Assembly (NCBI RefSeq): GCF_002298975.1
Contig: NZ_DBMV01000031.1
Coordinates: 1 to 64,000, forward strand
Direction of reading: 5' to 3'
Length of the DNA: 64,000 nt
From: Ralstonia sp. UBA689
Lineage (GTDB): Bacteria > Pseudomonadota > Gammaproteobacteria > Burkholderiales > Burkholderiaceae
A model generated the notes under the pieces. It saw nothing but the letters and a program-made list of their open reading frames with translations. It ran no database searches and was not told the DNA's origin. Both the position numbers and the translations under genes were made by a program. Of the stretch, positions 26,543 through 35,992 are shown piece by piece. Position 1 is the stretch's first letter. Each line of letters starts with the position of its first letter.

Positions 26543-27775
26543 TTAACGGGTCTTGCGGCCGCGCGCCTGGCGGTAATCCTCGGCAAACTCGGCCCATTGC
26601 TTGAGCGACACGTCGCGCCCATGTGTGGCCAGTTTCAGCGCCGATTTTCGCCATGCCGTGCCAGCCGCATAGTCCTGCATTCTCTCCACCAGATCGGTGC
26701 CGAGCCGCCCACAGCCACGCAAGTGGCACCATGCAGCCACGCGCGCCATGGTCTGCAGCGCGTCATCCAGGTTGGCGACAACGTGCTTGCCCGAGCCCAG
26801 TGCCACGCGGTCAGCCGTCGGCTGCAGGCTTTTGACCACATACGACTTCGGCTTTTCACCCTTGGCCCCGTAGACCACGCCGCGCAGCAGCGCCGGCGAG
26901 ATGGCTTGCGACAAGCGCTGGATGCCAACCACCCGCCCAGCCTCGCTATGCCACGGCGCCACGCTGCAGGCACTACCCAGCACATCGTCCCAGACACTGG
27001 GGATGGAGCGCTTGATGTCGATCAGGCGCAGCGTATCGGGATCGTTCTCGGGGCGCGCCAGCACGGCGTAGCGCTCCAGCCCCAGGCTGCCGGTGCCGGC
27101 AATGCGCCGCGCCACATCCACGGCGACAAAGCGCTGGCCATGGCCGTTGCCCTGCTCCGCATACGCATTGAGGATGCGGCGCGCGCGGCGGGCCCCTTCC
27201 TTGCTTGCCTGCAAGGTGCGGCGGCCGTCGATGCGCAGGGTGATCTGGTTGCCGTTGCGCTCGGTGCGATCGGCCAGGTAGGCCGCGCGGTTGCGCTTGC
27301 GCAGCCCACGCAACAGGTTGCGCACAATGCCTGTGGCGGTGGCGCGCTCCACCCAGCGCGGCTTGCCGTCAACCAGCGCAGCGGCATACGTATCAAGAAA
27401 GCGGCGGCACAGGTTGTGCGCGTCTTCTTCGGCCAATTTCCAGCCATGCGAGGCTACCTGCAGGCTCGACAGCACGCGAACAAGATCGACGGTAAACGGC
27501 GCAGCGAGCGCCTCGTCAAAGTCGTTCATGTCGAAATAGACGAGGCCGTTGTCGCCCTTGAAGCTGCCGAAGTTCTCGAGGTGCAGATCGCCGCAGACCA
27601 GCGTGCGCGGTGCTTCGTGCAACAGCGGCGCATCGGCCAGCGAGGCTGCGTAGAGGTTGTTGGTACCGCGGAAGAACGAGAACGGATCGGCGGCGATGGC
27701 GGCGAGCTTGCGGGTGAGGCGCTCCGGGTCGCGCCCGGCGTTGTACTCGAGAATGATGCGGGTGCTGTCGTGCAT
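26543..27775 (-). CDS. DUF2252-family protein (kinase-like fold)
   Basis: A 410-residue member of DUF2252, with PFSFFRGTNNLY near the start, the catalytic-looking CGDLHLENFGSF and YFDMNDFDEA motifs (kinase-like D-x-H-x2-N and D-F-D), and RRIAGTGSLGLERYAVL. These motifs suggest an aminoglycoside-phosphotransferase-like fold; substrates of the family are not known. The ATG at 27775 is chosen; the frame remains open far upstream but overlaps the opposite-strand GH15 gene. It is divergent from that gene with only 36 bases between the start codons. Confidence 0.85.
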   Translation of the reverse strand: MHDSTRIILEYNAGRDPERLTRKLAAIAADPFSFFRGTNNLYAASLADAPLLHEAPRTLVCGDLHLENFGSFKGDNGLVYFDMNDFDEALAAPFTVDLVRVLSSLQVASHGWKLAEEDAHNLCRRFLDTYAAALVDGKPRWVERATATGIVRNLLRGLRKRNRAAYLADRTERNGNQITLRIDGRRTLQASKEGARRARRILNAYAEQGNGHGQRFVAVDVARRIAGTGSLGLERYAVLARPENDPDTLRLIDIKRSIPSVWDDVLGSACSVAPWHSEAGRVVGIQRLSQAISPALLRGVVYGAKGEKPKSYVVKSLQPTADRVALGSGKHVVANLDDALQTMARVAAWCHLRGCGRLGTDLVERMQDYAAGTAWRKSALKLATHGRDVSLKQWAEFAEDYRQARGRKTR

Positions 27776-27811
27776 GGTCACGGCCTGGTCAATTGATTGG
27801 AGTGGAGTGCA

Positions 27812-29668
27812 ATGCCCTCGAAGATCGAAGATTACGCCCTGATCGGCGATTGTGAAACGGCCGCGCTGGTCTCGCGCGGCGGTTCGATCGACTGGCTGTG
27901 CTGGCCCCGGTTCGATTCGGGCGCTTGCTTTGCCGCACTGCTTGGCACACCCGACCATGGCCGATGGAGGATCGCCCCGCAACGCGATGCGCGCGCCGTG
28001 CGCCGCCGCTACCTGCCCGGCACGCTGGTGCTGGAGACCGTGTTCGAAACCGACACCGGCACCGTCAGCCTGACCGACTTGATGCCCGTGCGCCTGCCCG
28101 GCACGCCCAGCGCGCGCAGCGACACGTCGGACCTCGTGCGCGTCGTGCGGGGCATCTCGGGCACCGTTGCCATGCGCATGGACCTGACGCTGCGCTTCGA
28201 CTACGGTACCTCGGTGCCATGGGTCAGCCGCGTGTTGGAAGCCCCCGACAGCCCATGCGACACACCCAACTGCGTACTGCGCGCCATTGCCGGGCCAGAT
28301 ATGGTGACGCTGCGCACGCCCGCGCCCATCCGCGGTGAGAAGCTTTCCACCGTGGCCGACTTCTCCGTGGCCGAGGGCGAGGCGATGCCCTTTGTTCTGA
28401 CGCATTCGCCATCGCATCTGCCGTTGCCGGCCCCCATCGACGCACTGGAAGCGCAGGCAGATATCGAAGCGCGCTGGCGTGCGTGGACAGGCCGCTGCCA
28501 GAACGTGGGCAAATGGACGGAAGCCGTCGAACGCTCGCTTATCACGCTCAAGGCGCTGACCTACCATCGCACCGGCGGCGTGGTTGCCGCCCCAACCACG
28601 TCGCTGCCCGAACAACTGGGCGGCGTGCGCAACTGGGACTATCGCTACTGCTGGCTGCGCGATGCCACCCTCACGCTGCTTGCCCTGATGAACGCGGGCT
28701 ACTACGACGAGGCACGCGCCTGGCGCGAATGGCTGGAACGCGCGGTGGCCGGCAGCCCATCACAGATCCAGATCATGTACGGCATTGCCGGCGAGCGCCG
28801 GCTGGGTGAATGGACCGTGCCGTGGCTGCCCGGCTATGAAGGTGCGCAGCCCGTGCGCGTGGGCAATGCGGCGGCCCAGCAACTCCAGCTCGACGTCTAT
28901 GGCGAATTGATGGATGCGCTTTACCTCGCCCGCAAAGGCGGCCTGAGCGGCGACGAAACCGCTTGGCACCTGCAAATCGCGCTGATGGAACACCTCGAAA
29001 CCATCTGGCTGATGCCCGACGAAGGCATCTGGGAAGTACGCGGCCCCGCGCGGCATTTCACGCATTCCAAGGTGATGGCGTGGGTGGCTTTCGACCGTGC
29101 GGTCAAGACTGTTGAACAGTTCGGGCTGGAAGGCCCGGTGGAGCGCTGGCGCAGCGTACGCGATCGCATCCACGCCGAAGTCTGCGCCCATGGCTACAAC
29201 GCCCGTCGTGGCTGCTTCGTGCAGAGCTACGGCAGCGAAGCGATGGATGCCGCGCTGCTGATGTTGCCGCTGGTAGGTTTCCTGCCGGCGTCCGACCCGC
29301 GCATCCAGGGCACCGTGGGGGCCATCGAGCAAGACCTTCTCGTCAATGGCCTCGTGCGCCGCTATCGCACCGAAACCGCCGCCGATGGTCTGCCCGAAGG
29401 CGAGGGTACGTTTCTCCCGTGCAGCTTCTGGTATGTCGACAACCTCGTCATGCAGGGCCGCGACTCCGAGGCGCTCGCCCTGTTCGAGAAGCTGCTGGCA
29501 CTGCGTAACGACGTGGGCCTGCTCTCGGAGGAGTACGATCCGCGTGCGGGCCGGCTGGTCGGCAACTTTCCGCAGGCGTTCTCGCATATTGCGCTGGTCA
29601 ATTCAGCACTGGCGCTGAGCGCGGCAGCTCCGGCTGAACGTGGCGTCAGCCAGCGCGCGCGCCCCTGA
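27812..29668 (+). CDS. Glycoside hydrolase family 15 protein (glucoamylase/trehalase-like)
   Basis: A 618-residue protein: an N-terminal beta-sandwich (IEDYALIGDCETAALVSRGG) and an (alpha/alpha)6 barrel with GGVRNWDYRYCWLRDA (from about 271), the general-acid region WEVRGPARHFTHSK (Glu near 408) and the general-base region EEYDPRAGRLVGNFPQAFSH (Glu near 573). No signal peptide, so cytoplasmic. Similar proteins hydrolyse trehalose or maltodextrins. ATG 27812 has GGAG upstream. It is divergent from DUF2252, and the two may share a control region. Confidence 0.88.
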   Translation: MPSKIEDYALIGDCETAALVSRGGSIDWLCWPRFDSGACFAALLGTPDHGRWRIAPQRDARAVRRRYLPGTLVLETVFETDTGTVSLTDLMPVRLPGTPSARSDTSDLVRVVRGISGTVAMRMDLTLRFDYGTSVPWVSRVLEAPDSPCDTPNCVLRAIAGPDMVTLRTPAPIRGEKLSTVADFSVAEGEAMPFVLTHSPSHLPLPAPIDALEAQADIEARWRAWTGRCQNVGKWTEAVERSLITLKALTYHRTGGVVAAPTTSLPEQLGGVRNWDYRYCWLRDATLTLLALMNAGYYDEARAWREWLERAVAGSPSQIQIMYGIAGERRLGEWTVPWLPGYEGAQPVRVGNAAAQQLQLDVYGELMDALYLARKGGLSGDETAWHLQIALMEHLETIWLMPDEGIWEVRGPARHFTHSKVMAWVAFDRAVKTVEQFGLEGPVERWRSVRDRIHAEVCAHGYNARRGCFVQSYGSEAMDAALLMLPLVGFLPASDPRIQGTVGAIEQDLLVNGLVRRYRTETAADGLPEGEGTFLPCSFWYVDNLVMQGRDSEALALFEKLLALRNDVGLLSEEYDPRAGRLVGNFPQAFSHIALVNSALALSAAAPAERGVSQRARP

Positions 29669-29722
29669 GCCCGCTGCCGAAGCCCGGTAAAATAGTGCCC
29701 AACCTCCGAACCGACCGCATCC

Positions 29723-29965
29723 ATGTCCGCCATGTCCGACGACGCGCCCGCCGCAACTGACAGCACGCTGTTCGGCCGCCCCGACAGCCCGTGCATCGGC
29801 ATCTGCTCGACCCTTTTCGACGAAGTCTGCCAAGGCTGCGGTCGTACCGCGCTGGAAGTCAGCAACTGGGTCTTCATGACCGACGAAGAGCGCAACGCGG
29901 TCTGGACGCGCATCCTGGCCGAGGGCGCGGCGCAGGGCTACAACCCCGACGGCAGCCGTAAATAG
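29723..29965 (+). CDS. DUF1289 domain protein
   Basis: An 80-residue protein with the DUF1289 signature SPCIGICSTLFDEVCQGCGR, four cysteines likely to bind a metal or Fe-S cluster, followed by EVSNWVFMTDEERNAVWTRI. Function unknown. A second Met at 29732 is an alternative start. It is followed by a strong terminator at 29983. Confidence 0.9.
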   Translation: MSAMSDDAPAATDSTLFGRPDSPCIGICSTLFDEVCQGCGRTALEVSNWVFMTDEERNAVWTRILAEGAAQGYNPDGSRK

Positions 29966-29982
29966 GCATCCAGCGCAAGAAG

Positions 29983-30006
29983 AAACCCGGCCGAAGCCGG
30001 GTTTTT
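29983..30006 (+). terminator. Intrinsic terminator after the DUF1289 gene
   Basis: AAACCCGGC (29983-29991), tetraloop CGAA, GCCGGGTTT (29996-30004), then TT. A 9-bp perfect stem ending in T residues, 18 bases after the stop. It may also serve the aldehyde dehydrogenase gene arriving on the other strand, whose stop is at 30037. Confidence 0.9.
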
Positions 30007-30036
30007 CGTTAGCGCCTCGTGAGTGCCGCAGAGGGG

Positions 30037-31473
30037 TCAGGCAGTCTGTGCAGGCTTGAGCTGCAGCGCCTTGTATTCCAGGAACTCCTCCAGCCCGTAT
30101 TTGCCGTTCTCGCGCCCGTTGCCGGATTGCTTGTAGCCGCCAAACGGCGCCTGCATATTGAACGGCCCGCCGTTGATGTCGACCTGCCCGGTACGAATGC
30201 GCCGCGCCACGCGGATCGCCCGCGCCTCGTCGCCCGACCACACGCCGCCGCCCAGGCCGTAGATGCTGTCGTTGGCGATGCGGATGGCGTCTTCCTCGTT
30301 GTCGTAGCAGATCACCGTAAGCACGGGGCCGAAGATCTCCTCGCGCGCCACGGTGTCGGTGGTCTTGACGTTGCCGAGCACGGTCGGCTTGACGAAGAAG
30401 CCGGTCGACAGGCCTTCCGGCGTATCCGGTCCGCCAGTGATGAGCTCGGCGCCCTCTTCCAGCCCCTTGCGGATATAGCCGAGCACGCGGTCACGCTGCA
30501 CGGCCGAGATCAGCGGGCCCAGGCGCGTGGTCTCCTGCGCCGGATCGCCCGGCACGTAGCTCGCCGCAAACTGCGCGGCCAGCGCCTTCACTTCTTCGTA
30601 CTTGGCGCGCGGCACCAGCATGCGCGTGTGCGCCGAGCAGGTCTGCCCCGAGTTCAGGAAGCATGCCGAGAGCGTACCCTTCACCGCCGCAGCCAAGTCT
30701 GCGTCGTCCAGGATCACCGAGGCCGACTTGCCGCCCAATTCCAGCGCCACGCGCTTGACCGTCTGCGAAGCCAATTCGGCCACACGCTTGCCGGCGCGCG
30801 TGGAACCCGTGAACGACACCATGTCGACGTCCGGATGGCTTGCCAGCACCTCGCCAACCACCGGGCCATAGCCAGTAACGAGGTTGAACACGCCCGGCGG
30901 CAGGCCCGCTTCTTCAATCACTTCGGCCAGCACAAACGCATTGAGCGGCGCCACTTCCGACGGCTTGAGCACGACCGTGCAGCCTGCGGCCAACGCGGGC
31001 GCGACCTTCAGCGTGATTTGGTTGAGCGGGTAGTTCCACGGCGTGATGGCGCCCACCACCCCGACCGGCTCGCGCACCACCAGCGAGTTGCCGACCTGCT
31101 CTTCAAATGCGAACTTGGTCGCTAGCTTGGCGAAATTGCTCCAGTTGAACACCGGACCGCCTACCTGGATGGCACGCGCCAGTTTGATCGGCATGCCGAC
31201 CTCGCCGGCAATCAGTTGCGCCAGTTCTTCGCTACGGGCCTTCAGGCCGTCGGCGATCTTCTGAATGTATTCGGCGCGCTTGGCAACCGGCGTGGCTGCC
31301 CAGCCGTCGAATGCGGCGCGGGCGGCTGCCACTGCGGCTTCAGCATCGGCGGCACTGCCTTCGGGAATCGTCCCCATCACCGCCTCGGTGGCCGAATGAA
31401 TCACCTCGATAACGCCCTTGCCCTGCGGCGCCACCCACTTGCCGTTGATGAAAAGCTTGTCGCGTTGCTGCAT
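30037..31473 (-). CDS. NAD(P)-dependent aldehyde dehydrogenase
   Basis: A 478-residue ALDH superfamily enzyme. Asn147 (TPWNYPL), the general base Glu245 (LELGGKS) and nucleophile Cys279 (NSGQTCSAH) are all present, as are FTGSTRAGKR and GPFNMQAPFGGYKQSGNGRE. It oxidises an unknown aldehyde to the acid. It is divergent from the hypothetical gene at 31626, with 152 bases between. No pathway partner is adjacent. Confidence 0.9.
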   Translation of the reverse strand: MQQRDKLFINGKWVAPQGKGVIEVIHSATEAVMGTIPEGSAADAEAAVAAARAAFDGWAATPVAKRAEYIQKIADGLKARSEELAQLIAGEVGMPIKLARAIQVGGPVFNWSNFAKLATKFAFEEQVGNSLVVREPVGVVGAITPWNYPLNQITLKVAPALAAGCTVVLKPSEVAPLNAFVLAEVIEEAGLPPGVFNLVTGYGPVVGEVLASHPDVDMVSFTGSTRAGKRVAELASQTVKRVALELGGKSASVILDDADLAAAVKGTLSACFLNSGQTCSAHTRMLVPRAKYEEVKALAAQFAASYVPGDPAQETTRLGPLISAVQRDRVLGYIRKGLEEGAELITGGPDTPEGLSTGFFVKPTVLGNVKTTDTVAREEIFGPVLTVICYDNEEDAIRIANDSIYGLGGGVWSGDEARAIRVARRIRTGQVDINGGPFNMQAPFGGYKQSGNGRENGKYGLEEFLEYKALQLKPAQTA

Positions 31474-31625
31474 CGTTGCTTGTCTCGCTCTGGTGGATGC
31501 GCGGTTTTGCGCGTTGTGCTATCCGGGTTGCGACTGAGATGCCCATCACACCCGGGCGGTTATGATCGTCCTATTGTAGAGCCAGCAGAGCGCGCACCGC
31601 AGACGCGCCCGCCGAGGGAGACAGC

Positions 31626-32156
31626 ATGACCACCACCATCTACCAGAAGACCGACAAGGGGCAGGAAGAAATTCGCACGCGCGCGAACCGCCTGGACCAG
31701 AAACACCGTGCGCTGCTGCTGATGGTCAACGGCGAAAAGACCTGCGACGAGATCCTGCACCAGCTCCAGCCGCTGGGTATGACCCAGACCGTCTTCGAAG
31801 AACTGGAACATGGCGGGTACATCCGCCTCCACGCGCCTGGTGTCACAGCTCCCAAAAGTGTACAAATCGACGCTTCGCCATCCCAAGCAGCGCCCGTCGA
31901 AGCCGCACTGGCCTCCGGGGGGCACGGCGCCGAAAGCTATCAGCGCCTTTATCGCTTCTACACCGAAACCATCAGCCGCTACCTCGGCCTGCGCGGTTAC
32001 CTGCTGGAGATGAAGGTGGAGAAAGCCGGCAGCGTGGCCGATCTGGTTGCCCTGCGTGAGCCACTCCAGGCGGCGCTGGCGAAAGCGCGCGGCGAGCCCG
32101 ATACGAGCAATGTGATCGCGCAGCTTGATCTGCTGATTGACAAGGCGACGGGCTAA
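31626..32156 (+). CDS. Conserved-looking hypothetical protein (176 residues)
   Basis: A soluble protein without signal or membrane segment. The first 60 residues (QEEIRTRANRLDQKHRALLL, then VNGEKTCDEILHQL) look like a small helical domain with a winged-helix-like pattern. A Pro/Ala-rich linker (about 80-100) is followed by a helical C-terminal domain (SYQRLYRFYTETISRYLGLR). I do not recognise a characterised family. GAGGGAGAC precedes the ATG, and a terminator follows the stop, which supports a real single gene. Confidence 0.75.
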   Translation: MTTTIYQKTDKGQEEIRTRANRLDQKHRALLLMVNGEKTCDEILHQLQPLGMTQTVFEELEHGGYIRLHAPGVTAPKSVQIDASPSQAAPVEAALASGGHGAESYQRLYRFYTETISRYLGLRGYLLEMKVEKAGSVADLVALREPLQAALAKARGEPDTSNVIAQLDLLIDKATG

Positions 32157-32171
32157 CCCGCGCAAGCGCAA

Positions 32172-32204
32172 CAAAAAAGGCGGCACCTCGGCCGCCCTTC
32201 TTTT
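32172..32204. terminator. Bidirectional intrinsic terminator
   Basis: GGCGGC (32179-32184), loop ACCTCG, GCCGCC (32191-32196), with an A run on the left and CTTCTTTT on the right. It terminates the plus-strand hypothetical gene (stop 32156). Read on the minus strand, it ends in TTTTTTG and serves the ABC-F gene (stop 32222). Confidence 0.85.
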
Positions 32205-32221
32205 GACTACCCGCCTGGCGC

Positions 32222-33844
32222 TCAGACTTCCACACCCTGGCTCTGCAGGTATTCGTCATACGTGCCCAGGTAGTCGGTGAGCGTGCCGTCGGGGCGCACT
32301 TCAATCACGCGCGTGGCCAGGGCGCTGATCAACTCGCGGTCATGCGACACGAAGATCAACGTGCCTTCGTACTTGTCCAGCGCGATCTGCAGCGACTCGA
32401 TCGACTCCATGTCCATGTGGTTGGTCGGCTCGTCCAGTGCCAGCACGTTATGGCGGCCCAGCATCAGCTTGCCCCAGATCATGCGGCCCTTCTCGCCACC
32501 GGAGAGCACCTTGACGCTCTTCTTGATGTCGTCGGCCGAGAACAGCAGGCGACCCATCGTGCCGCGCAGCGATTGGTCGTCGTCACCGGCCTGCGTCCAC
32601 TGGCTCATCCAGTCCATCAGGTCGCGGTCTTCGGGGAATTCTTCGTAGGTGTCCTGCGGCATGTAGCCGACGTTGGCGTTCTCTGCCCACTTGATGGTAC
32701 CGCCATCGACTTCGATACCGCGCTGCACACCGGTCTTGACCGCGCCGTTCAGCAGGCTGCGCAGCAGCGTGGTCTTGCCCGCGCCGTTCTCGCCGATGAT
32801 GGCGACCCGCTCGCCCGCGCGCACGGCCATGGTCAGGCCGTCGAAGATCTTGCGGTCATACGTCTTGCGCGCGTTGTCGGTTTCCACCGCCAGGTTGTGC
32901 AGCTTCTTCTCCATCTCGAAGCGGACGAAGGGGTTCTGGCGCGACGACGGCTTGATGTCTTCCACCTTGATCTTGTCGATCATCTTCAAGCGCGATGTGG
33001 CCTGACGCGCCTTGGACTTGTTGGCCGAGAAGCGGCGCACGAAGTCCTGCAGATCCGAGATGCGCTCCTTGGCGCGCGCGTTGGCGGCCTGCAGGCGTTC
33101 GCGCGCCTGCATGGAGGCTTCCATGTAGTCGTCGTAGTTGCCCGGGTAGACCTTGAGCGTGCCGTAATCCATGTCGGCCATGTGCGTGCAGACCGAATTC
33201 AGGAAGTGACGATCGTGGGAAATGATGATCATGGTGGAATTGCGCTCGTTGAGCACCGATTCCAGCCAGCGGATCGTGTTGATGTCGAGGTTGTTGGTCG
33301 GTTCGTCCAGCAGCAGGACGTCCGGATTCGAGAACAGCGCCTGCGCCAGCAGCACACGCAGCTTCCAGCCGGGGGCGACGTCGCTCATCGGGCCCTGATG
33401 CTGGCTGGTCGGGATGCCGACGCCCAGTAGCAGTTCGCCCGCGCGGGCTTCTGCGGTGTAGCCGTCGTATTCGGCGTACTTGGCCTCCAGGTCGGCGGCC
33501 TTCATGTAGTCGTCGTCGGTCGCTTCCGGATTGGCGTAGATGGCGTCGCGCTCCTGCGCGGCAGCCCACATCTCGGTGTGGCCCATCATCACCACGTCCA
33601 GCACGCGCATGTCTTCATAGGCGAACTGGTCCTGGCGCAGCTTGCCCAGGCGCACGCCGGGTTCCAGCATCACGTTGCCCGCGCTCGGCTCCAGGTCGCC
33701 GCCGAGAATCTTCATGAAGGTCGACTTGCCGCAGCCGTTGGCGCCGATCAGGCCATAGCGATTGCCCTCACCAAACTTGACCGAGATGTTCTCGAACAAG
33801 GGCTTGGGCCCGAACTGCATGGTGATGTTGGCGGTGGAAAGCAC
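32222..33844 (-). CDS. ybiT: ABC-F ATPase, YbiT type
   Basis: A 540-residue protein with two ABC domains and no membrane part. The first has GLIGANGCGKST and VAPGWKLRVLLAQAL, the second IGENGAGKTTLL and LSGGEKGRMIWGKL; a linker PtIM region lies between. Very close in pattern to E. coli YbiT, a ribosome-associated translation factor of the ABC-F group. The GTG at 33844 (VLSTANITMQFG) matches the family start with AAGG upstream; an in-frame ATG at 33889 would add 15 atypical residues. Confidence 0.93.
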   Translation of the reverse strand: MLSTANITMQFGPKPLFENISVKFGEGNRYGLIGANGCGKSTFMKILGGDLEPSAGNVMLEPGVRLGKLRQDQFAYEDMRVLDVVMMGHTEMWAAAQERDAIYANPEATDDDYMKAADLEAKYAEYDGYTAEARAGELLLGVGIPTSQHQGPMSDVAPGWKLRVLLAQALFSNPDVLLLDEPTNNLDINTIRWLESVLNERNSTMIIISHDRHFLNSVCTHMADMDYGTLKVYPGNYDDYMEASMQARERLQAANARAKERISDLQDFVRRFSANKSKARQATSRLKMIDKIKVEDIKPSSRQNPFVRFEMEKKLHNLAVETDNARKTYDRKIFDGLTMAVRAGERVAIIGENGAGKTTLLRSLLNGAVKTGVQRGIEVDGGTIKWAENANVGYMPQDTYEEFPEDRDLMDWMSQWTQAGDDDQSLRGTMGRLLFSADDIKKSVKVLSGGEKGRMIWGKLMLGRHNVLALDEPTNHMDMESIESLQIALDKYEGTLIFVSHDRELISALATRVIEVRPDGTLTDYLGTYDEYLQSQGVEV

Positions 33845-33954
33845 GTGGGAACCTTGATTGGAAAGCGGTGAGCCGACGCCTGCGAGCAATTGCCGGCGCC
33901 GTTTGGGAAACTTTGGATTTTACCATCCGGCCGTGACCCGGACAGGTCGCCGGC

Positions 33955-34875
33955 TTAGCTGCGCAGCGTTGGATAGCCCGACAAGTGCAGCGTAAAGCCC
34001 GCAGCGTCGATATCCAGCTCGGCCTGCGCGCCGACCGGCAGCGTCGCCTTGGTCGGACAGTGGCCGAACGGCAAGCCGGTCACGACTGGAATCGGCAATC
34101 GTGTGGCCAGATAGGCGCACATCGGTTCGAAGTCATAACCCCCGTCGTATGGCGTGGTGCGATAGCCGGAAAAATCCCCCAGCACCAGCGCCTGCTGGCG
34201 CTCCAGCACGCCGGCCTGCGCCAGTTGCAGCAGCATGCGCTCGACGCGGTACGGGTGTTCGTTGATGTCTTCCACGAAGAGGATGCCGCCGTCGATCCCG
34301 GGCAGATGCGGCGTGCCCACCAGGCTGCACAGCATGGCCAGATTGCCGCCCCACAGCTTGCCGGCGATGCGGCCTGGACGTGCCGTCGCTTGCGGCACAT
34401 CAACACGCAGCGCGTAGGACGGCGCGCGCAGGATGCCCCAGAAGTGCTCGACCATGTAGGCATCCACCTCGGCCAGCGCAAAGTCCGAGCAGAGGTGCGG
34501 CCCCGCGAAGGTCACGCCGCCCGTTGCGGCCAGATAGGCCAGTTGGAACGCCGTGAAATCGCTGTGGCCGACGATGATGGCGTCGGTCGCCAGCGCGCGC
34601 TGGTGGATCGCTGCAAAGTCGATGCGGTCCAGCAACCGCGTCAACCCGTAGCCGCCGCGGATGGCCATGGCGATTTCCTGCCCGCTGCCGGTGCCGATCT
34701 GGTGCAGATCAGCCAGCCGCGCATCGTCGTCACCGGCAAAGCGCTGGTGCTGGCGCGTGAGGCATTCCGTATTCACCAGTTTGCAGCCCTGCGCCTGCAG
34801 CGCCGCCACGCCACGCTCGGCAATGGCGGGCTCGTTCGGGTAACCGGAAGGCGCAATCAGGCGGACGGTGGTCAT
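33955..34875 (-). CDS. ldcA: Muramoyltetrapeptide carboxypeptidase (LD-carboxypeptidase)
   Basis: A 306-residue peptidase S66 enzyme that trims the terminal D-Ala from murein tetrapeptides during cell wall recycling. The nucleophile Ser lies in VGHSDFTAFQ, the Glu in FVEDINEHPYRVERML, and the His in GHCPTKATLPVG. Family members are about 300 residues. No signal peptide, so cytoplasmic. Its ATG overlaps the tadA stop codon by four bases (ATGA), so it is translationally coupled to tadA. Confidence 0.92.
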   Translation of the reverse strand: MTTVRLIAPSGYPNEPAIAERGVAALQAQGCKLVNTECLTRQHQRFAGDDDARLADLHQIGTGSGQEIAMAIRGGYGLTRLLDRIDFAAIHQRALATDAIIVGHSDFTAFQLAYLAATGGVTFAGPHLCSDFALAEVDAYMVEHFWGILRAPSYALRVDVPQATARPGRIAGKLWGGNLAMLCSLVGTPHLPGIDGGILFVEDINEHPYRVERMLLQLAQAGVLERQQALVLGDFSGYRTTPYDGGYDFEPMCAYLATRLPIPVVTGLPFGHCPTKATLPVGAQAELDIDAAGFTLHLSGYPTLRS

Positions 34876-35432
34876 GCGGCGGGATCAGATGAGGAGTCGT
34901 CAGGTTCAGTGGAAGCAAGCCGTGCGGCACGTTGGCTGGCGCGGCGCTCGGCAAAGAAGGCGCGCAGCATGTCGCCGCATTCCTGCGCGAGCACGCTGCC
35001 CGTGATGGCGGTCTGGTGGTTCAGGCGCGTCTCGGCAAACAGGTCGAGGATGCTGCCGGCAGCGCCGGTCTTGGGGTCGGGCGCGCCGTAGACGACGCGC
35101 GCCACACGGGCATGCAGCATGGCGCCGGCGCACATCACGCATGGCTCCAGTGTCACGAAGACCTCGCAGTCGGGCAGGCGGTAGTTGCCGAGATTCCCGG
35201 CAGCCTGGCGCAGGGCGCGCATCTCGGCATGCGCGGACGGGTCATGGGTGCCGATCGGGGCGTTGTAGCCGACGCCGACGATCTCGTTGCCGCGCACCAC
35301 GACTGCGCCAACGGGCACTTCGCCCTGCCCCCACGCGAACTTTGCCTGCACCAGCGCCTGCTGCATCCAGTAGCCGTCGCGCTCGTGCGCGGACATGCCT
35401 GCGGGCGGCGTGAGGACGTGGGGCGTGGTCAT
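34872..35432 (-). CDS. tadA: tRNA-specific adenosine deaminase (TadA)
   Basis: A 186-residue zinc deaminase that makes inosine at the wobble position of tRNA-Arg(ACG). The zinc site is His68-Ala-Glu70 (SAHAEMRAL) and PC98VMC101. The N-terminal extension before MSAHERDGYW (Met13) and the C-terminal tail (from about 165, AARLASTEPDDSSSD) are extra to the core. The ATG at 35432 is used because it lies just after queD; Met at 35396 is also possible. It sits in a queE-queD-tadA-ldcA run, all minus strand, two of them tRNA modification genes. Confidence 0.92.
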   Translation of the reverse strand: MTTPHVLTPPAGMSAHERDGYWMQQALVQAKFAWGQGEVPVGAVVVRGNEIVGVGYNAPIGTHDPSAHAEMRALRQAAGNLGNYRLPDCEVFVTLEPCVMCAGAMLHARVARVVYGAPDPKTGAAGSILDLFAETRLNHQTAITGSVLAQECGDMLRAFFAERRASQRAARLASTEPDDSSSDPAA

Positions 35433-35451
35433 GCGTGTCGGATCAACCCAA

Positions 35452-35928
35452 TCAATCCTGCTCGTGCGGGCGCGCGAGCTTGACGTCGGCCCAGCAATTC
35501 GGGGTCTCGTACAGCACCAGCTTGGACAGCCGCAGATGATGCCCGTACGTGTTGCGGAACACCGGCTCCAGAATATCGAACGCGACCTGCGCGAGGTTCT
35601 CAACGGTGGGCACATCGTTCAATACGACGGTCTTGTGGCCACCTTCCATACCATTCAGGAATTCGACCAACTTCGTGTCGCCGCGATAGACAAGGAACGC
35701 GTGGTCCCACAGGTCGACGAGGTGCTTGTTGGCAAGCAGCTTGACGTCGCCGAAGTCGAGAATCATGCCGTCGTCGGTAGCCTTGTCGTTGTGTAGAACG
35801 TCGCCCGTGAGCGTGAGTTCGAGCTGATAGCGATGGCCGTGCAGGTTGCGGCACTGGCCGGCGTGGCCCGGAATGCGGTGGCCGGCATCGAATTCGAGCC
35901 GGCGCGTGATGGAAACGGTCTTGGTCAT
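35452..35928 (-). CDS. queD: 6-carboxytetrahydropterin synthase (QueD)
   Basis: A 158-residue enzyme of queuosine/7-deazaguanine synthesis that converts dihydroneopterin triphosphate to 6-carboxytetrahydropterin. Zinc ligands are His17, His30 and His32; the catalytic Cys26 lies in GQCRNLHGHRYQ. It lies 64 bases downstream of queE, which uses its product. It is a little longer than E. coli QueD (121 residues) because of an insertion around LWDHAFLVYRGDTKLVEFLN. Confidence 0.94.
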   Translation of the reverse strand: MTKTVSITRRLEFDAGHRIPGHAGQCRNLHGHRYQLELTLTGDVLHNDKATDDGMILDFGDVKLLANKHLVDLWDHAFLVYRGDTKLVEFLNGMEGGHKTVVLNDVPTVENLAQVAFDILEPVFRNTYGHHLRLSKLVLYETPNCWADVKLARPHEQD

Positions 35929-35992
35929 GGAGCGAGGTGCGGCAGTGGATGCCGCGAACAGCTAAAACGACGAGAACAACGCGCGGCCCGCC

